Positions 9,001-13,725 of a DNA stretch of 13,725 bases are shown here, in pieces. The stretch's first letter is position 1; every line of letters starts with the position of its first letter. This DNA is from Auxenochlorella pyrenoidosa (Eukaryota > Chlorophyta > Trebouxiophyceae > Chlorellales > Chlorellaceae). Below the pieces are notes generated by a model, which did not search any database, was not told the DNA's origin, and saw nothing but the letters and a program-made list of their open reading frames with translations. Where the stretch lies: NCBI GenBank assembly GCA_001430745.1, contig KQ481938.1:1023265-1036989 (forward strand), given 5' to 3'. The translations under genes and the position numbers were made by a program.

Positions 9001-10746
9001 TTTCTGTTGGAGGAAGTGACCTCGAACCTTCCGTACTTGACGGCTGAGGCGCCCATGAGCTGCCGAGAGGAGCCATCAACATCCCTGCATGGAGGGGCAG
9101 GTAACAACCAGGTGGTGGAGGCGGTGCCATGCACGCCGGGTGTTGTGCCTGCAGGGCTGCAACCTGCATGAGACATGCCCTGCCCAGGTGTAGGTGCACG
9201 GTGTGCAGCAAAGAAACGCAACATGCGCATCCTGTCTGTTCTCTGGAGAGGGAGGGGGAGCTTCTGCAGGTGCGCTAGGCTCGCATGATTCCCCAACTGG
9301 TGCCAACCCGCACCGGGTGGCACTTGATGGCACCGCTGGGGCAAACGCAGCGGCGCCGGCTTGTGCAATCCACTGCCCTCACCACGCCTGCACGACAGCC
9401 CCTTCGACCTCATGGCCCAGCTCGTAGTCTGGATCTGCCCAGCGGACCGAGCCCGCAATGGTTCGATCCGGCGGCACATCGATCTGGGCATCCAGGGAGG
9501 GCAGCGGGTACAGAGGGGGGTGCGGTTTGGCATGCTGGGATGCATTCTCAGCATGGAGGCAGGCAGCCCATTGCATAGGAGCCTGCCCTGCAGCTGCTGT
9601 GTTGCCTCGGCAGATGGTGCCCAACCCTCTGCTGGCCATCCACCCCTTGCCTTGCCGAAGGGTACTCGAGCTTGAGTGAACAACCCACCAGGAATTCTTT
9701 CCCGCTCCCACTCCTGTAGTCGGTTGCAAGTTCTGCAGTCGTCCTGACCAAAGCGCCATCAATCCACACCTGTGGCAGGGGCGGTCCAGGGCAGGTGAGC
9801 TTGCCATCCGCGCCACATGTGCACCGGCTACAGCACTGGCTTAGGCGCCGGCCAGCAGGCATGTGGCAGCGCGCTCCCATGCCTGCAACAGGGCATCTGG
9901 TGGAGCGGAAACATGCTGGCTCACATGTGCCAACACCAGGTGGGCAGCGCACCTCGAACATGATGTCTGGTCGGGAGTCAGAGGCGATGCAGGGAAGATC
10001 CCAGCACTTGAGGTCATCGTAACGAATAGCAAACTTCCCCTCCTGCAGGCTCGTTCAAACCACCTCCGTGAGGCGCTCCCCAGCGCTGCCGGCAGCTGGC
10101 AGCGCCAGGTTGCACGCATTGCTGTGTCCATCCGAAAACTCACTTCATTCGTGTAGTCTTCTCCCATGAACTGCTTCCCGACCAAGTCGTTGTCTGCACA
10201 GCAGCGGGTGTGCCGCGATGTGCACAGTGCGAGCTGAGGCAGCAATGCTTGCTTTTGATCAGCTGGTTCCATCGCCGTGCAAGGTGTGAAGGGCGGATGC
10301 TAGTTGTAGGGGTGATCATCCCGAGCCAAGTGCACTTGAGCGTTGGCAGCCTCGAGCGTGCACCACCGGGCGGCGGCATGCTGACGCAGCCAAGGCGCAC
10401 CGTATGCCTTCACCAGCGCCCCCTTGACGGGTCTGAGGGCGCCAAACCCACTCGGCAGATCCTGGTACACAATGCCGCGGATTGCATGAACTCTGGCTGC
10501 AAGGCCTGCAGAACGGGCCATGTAGAAGGGTTGCGCCGTACGCCGCCTCTGCTTCAAAACAGAGCAGCGGGTAGCGCACTGCTGCCGGCCACTCCCTGGC
10601 GGCGTGCCATCCTCCACACTCTGGCTGCCAGCTCCGTGCAGCGCACTCCTCCTCGCAAGAGAACAGATGTCGGGTCGCTCACCTGCCAGGCAGCAAGCCA
10701 GCACAGCTGCGCTGGGAAGGAGTCCGGTTTGGGAGGCGGCCCGCAT
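6063..10746 (-). CDS. Predicted secreted protein: three transthyretin-like repeats plus HEVGH putative zinc metallopeptidase domain
   Basis: Seventeen exons, by eye: 10746-10683, 10505-10401, 10193-10144, 10042-9953, 9769-9689, 9483-9383, 9084-8949, 8770-8579, 8470-8318, 8145-8036, 7873-7732, 7535-7425, 7348-7161, 7020-6962, 6810-6590, 6471-6398, 6228-6063. All phases agree and give 680 aa. Residues 1-22 (MRAASQTGLLPSAAVLACCLA) are a signal peptide. Three repeats follow at about 29-133, 138-240 and 241-375. Each has a G-x-V/A-x entry strand, a core such as YDNDLVGKQFMGE, WDVDGSSRQLMGA or WDADFLGREFMGA, a G-x-F step, then PD[IV]xxE/F. This resembles transthyretin-like beta-sandwich domains (family similarity inferred). 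The C-terminal part has WMAHEVGHAV (His558, Glu559, His562), then WTHKGSSSIYQ and GEIDLMW. The HExxH zinc motif is clear, but the metzincin HExxHxxGxxH is not met, so the third ligand and subfamily are unknown. Weakest junctions: the donors at 7160 and 6397; without the latter the protein would stop at a nearby TAG. Confidence 0.78.
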
Positions 10747-11018
10747 GGCGCGCGCTGCGTGTTTTGCTCCGTGCAAGCCGTGCAGAGGACGAAGTTGCGA
10801 AAAAAAGGCGTAAACAAAGCGCAACAAAGCCTTCAGTCTGAAGTCCACCTCCTGGCAGTACCCTGGAAGGCGGCCCCGCCGCCACTGGTTTGCCGGCAGT
10901 ATCCTCCCTCAATCTCAAACTACGAACACCACCTTGCTGTCTGGCAGCGCAAAGGGTTGCACCAGGGGATGCAGTTGCGACAGCACGCTGGGACATGGCG
11001 CCACGCGGGCCCTGCGCG
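10747..11018. other. Intergenic: kinase-like gene 3' UTR and promoter/5' UTR of the metallopeptidase-like gene
   Basis: These 272 nt separate two genes in tandem on the minus strand. The frame upstream of the chosen start at 10746 is open to an ATG at 10848, but the extra 34 residues would bury the signal peptide, so I prefer 10746. An A/T-rich patch near 10798-10815 lies about 50-70 nt upstream of the start. I see no TGTAA-type poly(A) signal. Confidence 0.5.
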
Positions 11019-13725
11019 TCACAACTGGCAGAAGCGGCTCTCGGCCAGCTCCGCCGCGCTGCTGCTGCCGCCGACCAGCTGCTGCAGCAGCCGCCAGCCC
11101 GCGCCCTCCTCCTGCGACAGCAGCTCCACCGCCGCCTGCCAGTCCGGCTCATCCTGGCAGTACTGCCGGAAGTCGTCCACCCCCCACACGAACACCTCGC
11201 CCAGCAGGCGCTGCAGGGGGGGCAGTTGGGCCAGGTGGCAGTACAAGAGGCTGGGACCAGAGTGCATGCGCTGCCAGGGCAGGCAGGGCGACAGGCAGGC
11301 AGGCAGGCGGGCGGGCAGGCAGGCAGGCAGGCAGGCAGGCAGGCACATGTAAGGCTTGATACATGGCGATACTTGCATGCCATGCAGGCTGAGCCAGCTG
11401 TGCCCGTGCGGCCCGGTCTTCTGCACAGCCCCTTCCCCCTTGCCTGAATCGACTCCGCGCTGGTCAGCTGGCTGGGCCCGCTGAGCGCCAGGGCCGACAG
11501 CATGCACTCCAGCAGCACCACCGCCAGTGCCCGCAGGTCTTCTCTCTGCCGGGGGCAGCGGCAGTGTGGGCAGGGCAGGGGCCTGAGGAGCGGTGTGGAA
11601 AGCGTGCCATGCCAGACAAACCCCTGCGAGGCTGCACGGGTCTCTCCCTTGGAGAAGCAGGCAGAAGAGTGGGGCTGGCTGGCTACCAGCAGACAAGAAT
11701 GCACAGAGGCGCAGAGCTCAGACAGGACAGCAGGTTAGCGCTACATGCACGCCGCTGGCTGGCCGCCTGGCTGCTGTCAGGGGACTGCGCAGCGCACCTG
11801 GCCAAGCGCCAGCGGCGTGTCGTCTGTCGCCAGCGGCGCGGGCTGCGGGAACAGCGCGTCGCGGCTGCCCTGCTGCTGCGGCGCACGCCCGCTGCGCCCG
11901 CTCACGCTGATCTTCCTGGCAAAGCCAAACTGCAGGGCCCAACAATCACAACACAGGGCCTCTGCCGACGCTCTATTGAACGCAATGCAACACGTGCATG
12001 CACGCACCCCCCCCCCTGCAGCACGGCAAAGCAGCAGGCTGCACCCCAATGTGCACACTGCGCCCCTCCTCACATTGTCCAGCTTCACAACCAGCCGCTG
12101 GTGGCTTCGGTCATCAAACGTGGACAGCATGACGGAGCCGGAGCCCAGGGCGCCGTGCACCACCCCTGCGTCGTGACAGTAGGCCAGGGCTTGCAGGGCT
12201 CCCCGGGTGATGGCCCTGCAGGGGTGGCGGCATGCGTGGGTCGACACGTAGGGAGGGAGGTTGCGCTGTTTTCTTTCAAGAAAGCAGGCCTGCCCTTTGA
12301 GTGCTCCTGCCTGGGCGCTGCATGCACAGCATGCCAGGTAGATGCGGGAGCACAAGGAGGGCCCATGCAGTGCCGCAGCAGGCAGCGGTCTGGACCCTGG
12401 AGACCCTTTCCAACCCCTGCCCGCTGCTGCACAGCCTCCCACGCAGCCTTGCCTGAGCATACGTGCGCGGTCGCGCATCGAGCTGTCCTGCCCGCCAAAC
12501 AGCCGGCCCAGCCCGATGCCGCTGGTCTGCTGCGCCGAGGGGTAGAGCGCCAGCGGCGCCAGGCCCTCCCACTTGAGCACCACCCACAGCGCGTCCTCCG
12601 GCTCTGCAGAGCCCTGCAGGCCGGCACAGAAGAGGCGCCCTTATCAGCATGCATGCAGAGATTGGCCGCGTGCGGTGGGGCGGGCTGGCGGTCTGCCCCC
12701 TAGCTGGCTTAAAGTTGCAGCACCCATTGGAGGCACCGCAAGCGTCCCAGCTGCAGCACTGAAACCAGCCGCCTGCCTGCACCATGCATGCACCCGCAGC
12801 GGCCCGGCGCGTCCTCACCGGCAGCAGCGCCTGCGCCCCTGCCGTCTGCCCTGCTAGGAAGTACCCCAGCAGGCGCACAATGGGCGGGTTGGCCGCCAGC
12901 GGCGCCGCCGCCACCTGCCACTTCATGTTGGGGTCCGGCATGCCGGCCAGGTGGCTGAGCACCTGCGCGGCAGCGCGAGGGGCGGCAGCAGGCCGAAGCA
13001 GGGTTAGGCCGGCGGCATGGGCAGCAAAGTGCTCCTCGCCGGCTTTGGCAGACACGCAGCAGCAGGGCGCAGCGGGGGCCGGCAGCGCACACGGGAGCCA
13101 GGCGGCATGCAGAGCGCCTGCAGGACGGCAGTGCATCAGCGATTTCATCTTTATGCAACAAGCTGCAAGACGACAGGGCCTCCACCCCCGGATGGCTCTC
13201 CCCATCAACCCCAGACCACCTGCAGCTCGTTGCATGCCACCGCCTTGGCTCCCGGCAGGTACTCCTTGACAAGTGTCACTACAGGGTCCTGCACAGGGCA
13301 GCACCGGAGCGCCGTGGTTGTGCCGGAGCACAGTCCTTGCGTGCCTGTTGGAAGACATGTCGCTGTGCGTGCCCGCGCAGTCTCGGCTCCCCACGGCCTC
13401 GCCAGGCATGCCTGTCTGCCTGCCTGGCGAGCCACCCGCCGTGGAGGGGCACGCCGCTGCCTGCGGCCCCATGCACCCCACCTGGAAGGGCATGCTGCTA
13501 AAATTTCGATGCAGTGCTAACCAACACCGGTTGTGGGGGCATGCCGCTGCCTGTCGCCCTTTCCACGACGCCCCGCCCACCCCCACCTGGAAGGGCATGC
13601 CGCTGCCTGTCACCCTTTCCACGCCACCCCTGCCCACCCCACCTGGAAGGGCATGCCACTGCCTGTCACCCTTTCCACGCCACCCCTGCCCACCCCACCT
13701 GGAAGGGCATGCCGCTGAAGTAGGA
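11019..13725 (-). CDS. Protein-kinase-fold protein, probable pseudokinase (5' part beyond window)
   Basis: Exons 13725-13699, 13288-13220, 12962-12819, 12613-12453, 12215-12074, 11929-11798, 11545-11444 and 11270-11019 join in phase and give the last 342 aa. Kinase landmarks are seen in order: a beta-3 lysine candidate in LVKEYLPGAKAV, an alpha-C Glu candidate in CNELQVL, a hinge-like LWVVLKWEGLAPL, then LQALAYCHDAGVVHGALGSG where HRD-x-K would be, then VVKLDNFGFARK where DFG would be. A C-lobe (EDLRALAVVLLECML) ends with LLQQLVGGSSSAAELAESRF, like the usual final helices. HRD has become HGA and DFG has become NFG, so both the catalytic Asp and the metal-binding Asp are missing. The protein most likely works as a scaffold or regulator (inference). 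The arrangement loosely recalls plant plastid kinase-like proteins, but I cannot name the family. Two introns, with donors at 12452 and 11443, are GC-AG. Confidence 0.8.
11293..11344. repeat. (AGGC)n tetranucleotide microsatellite next to a 3' splice site
   Basis: About thirteen near-perfect AGGC/GGGC units on the plus strand read as (CCTG)n/(CCCG)n on the gene strand. They lie in the last intron of the kinase-like gene (11271-11443), ending about 20 nt from its acceptor. There they serve as the pyrimidine-rich tract of an intron that also has a GC donor. The tract is likely length-variable. Confidence 0.88.
13475..13725. repeat. 56-bp minisatellite repeating an exon end and its splice donor
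   Basis: Units of exactly 56 bp repeat from about 13545 to 13712. The motif cccacctggaagggcatgc recurs ending at 13600, 13656 and 13712, with a further, partly degenerate copy ending at 13496. On the kinase-gene strand each reads GGCATGCCCTTCCAG/GTGGGG, the last 15 nt of an exon plus a splice donor. The rightmost copy (13699-13725) is the real exon end, encoding YFSGMPFQ. Confidence 0.9.

Noticed and set aside
8102..9019. Plus-strand open frame of 305 codons
   Set aside because: It lies antisense to four exons of the metallopeptidase-like gene and has no recognisable domain.
10210..11352. Plus-strand open frame of 380 codons across the kinase/metallopeptidase boundary
   Set aside because: Antisense to well-supported exons at both ends; the product is Cys/Arg/Ser-rich composition noise with a microsatellite tail.
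12276..13637. Single minus-strand frame of 453 codons as one kinase exon
   Set aside because: It contains true exon 12962-12819 but reads through intron and minisatellite on both sides. Splicing into other frames recovers kinase motifs that this frame lacks.
13475..13725. CRISPR-like array
   Set aside because: The units are directly adjacent 56-bp repeats without unique spacers, in a eukaryotic intron; this is a minisatellite.

Overview
This window looks like nuclear DNA of a green alga, most likely a Chlorella-type trebouxiophyte. It is very GC-rich. Its genes are split into many short exons by introns with GT-AG and, unusually often, GC-AG borders. Low-complexity GCT/GCC/CAG runs are common, and conserved protein blocks reappear only after splicing in silico. 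The organism assignment is inference; no marker gene in the window proves it. I see no bacterial operon, CRISPR array, rRNA, tRNA or transposase.

Layout. (1) 238-1980, minus: the N-terminal part of a Deg/HtrA-type serine protease of the plant Deg9/Deg2/Deg10 group, with a likely plastid transit peptide and a poly-Q segment. It runs off the left edge before the catalytic Ser. (2) 1981-2311: a 331-nt divergent promoter region. (3) 2312-4446, plus: a complete four-exon TatD-family metal-dependent hydrolase of 318 aa with all six expected metal ligands. Its second intron holds a 178-nt near-palindrome. (4) 4778 to about 5870, plus: a secreted cysteine-rich protein with three exon-encoded modules of eight Cys each; the 3' end is unresolved. 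(5) 6063-10746, minus: a 17-exon gene for a predicted secreted 680-aa protein with a signal peptide, three roughly 100-residue repeats resembling transthyretin-like domains, and a C-terminal domain with an HEVGH zinc motif. It is convergent with gene 4. (6) 11019-13725, minus: the C-terminal 342 aa of a protein-kinase-fold protein whose HRD and DFG motifs are both degenerate, so probably a pseudokinase. It runs off the right edge into a 56-bp minisatellite that repeats its own exon/splice-donor junction.

The genes do not form an obvious pathway. Two adjacent convergent genes (cysteine-rich protein; repeat protein with metallopeptidase motif) both carry signal peptides and may act outside the cell or in the secretory path. 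The items most worth a second look are the repeat/metallopeptidase architecture, the clustering of GC-AG introns, the intronic hairpin in the TatD gene, and the minisatellite of splice donors. All exon models were built by eye from splice consensus, reading phase and protein motifs, and need transcript support.
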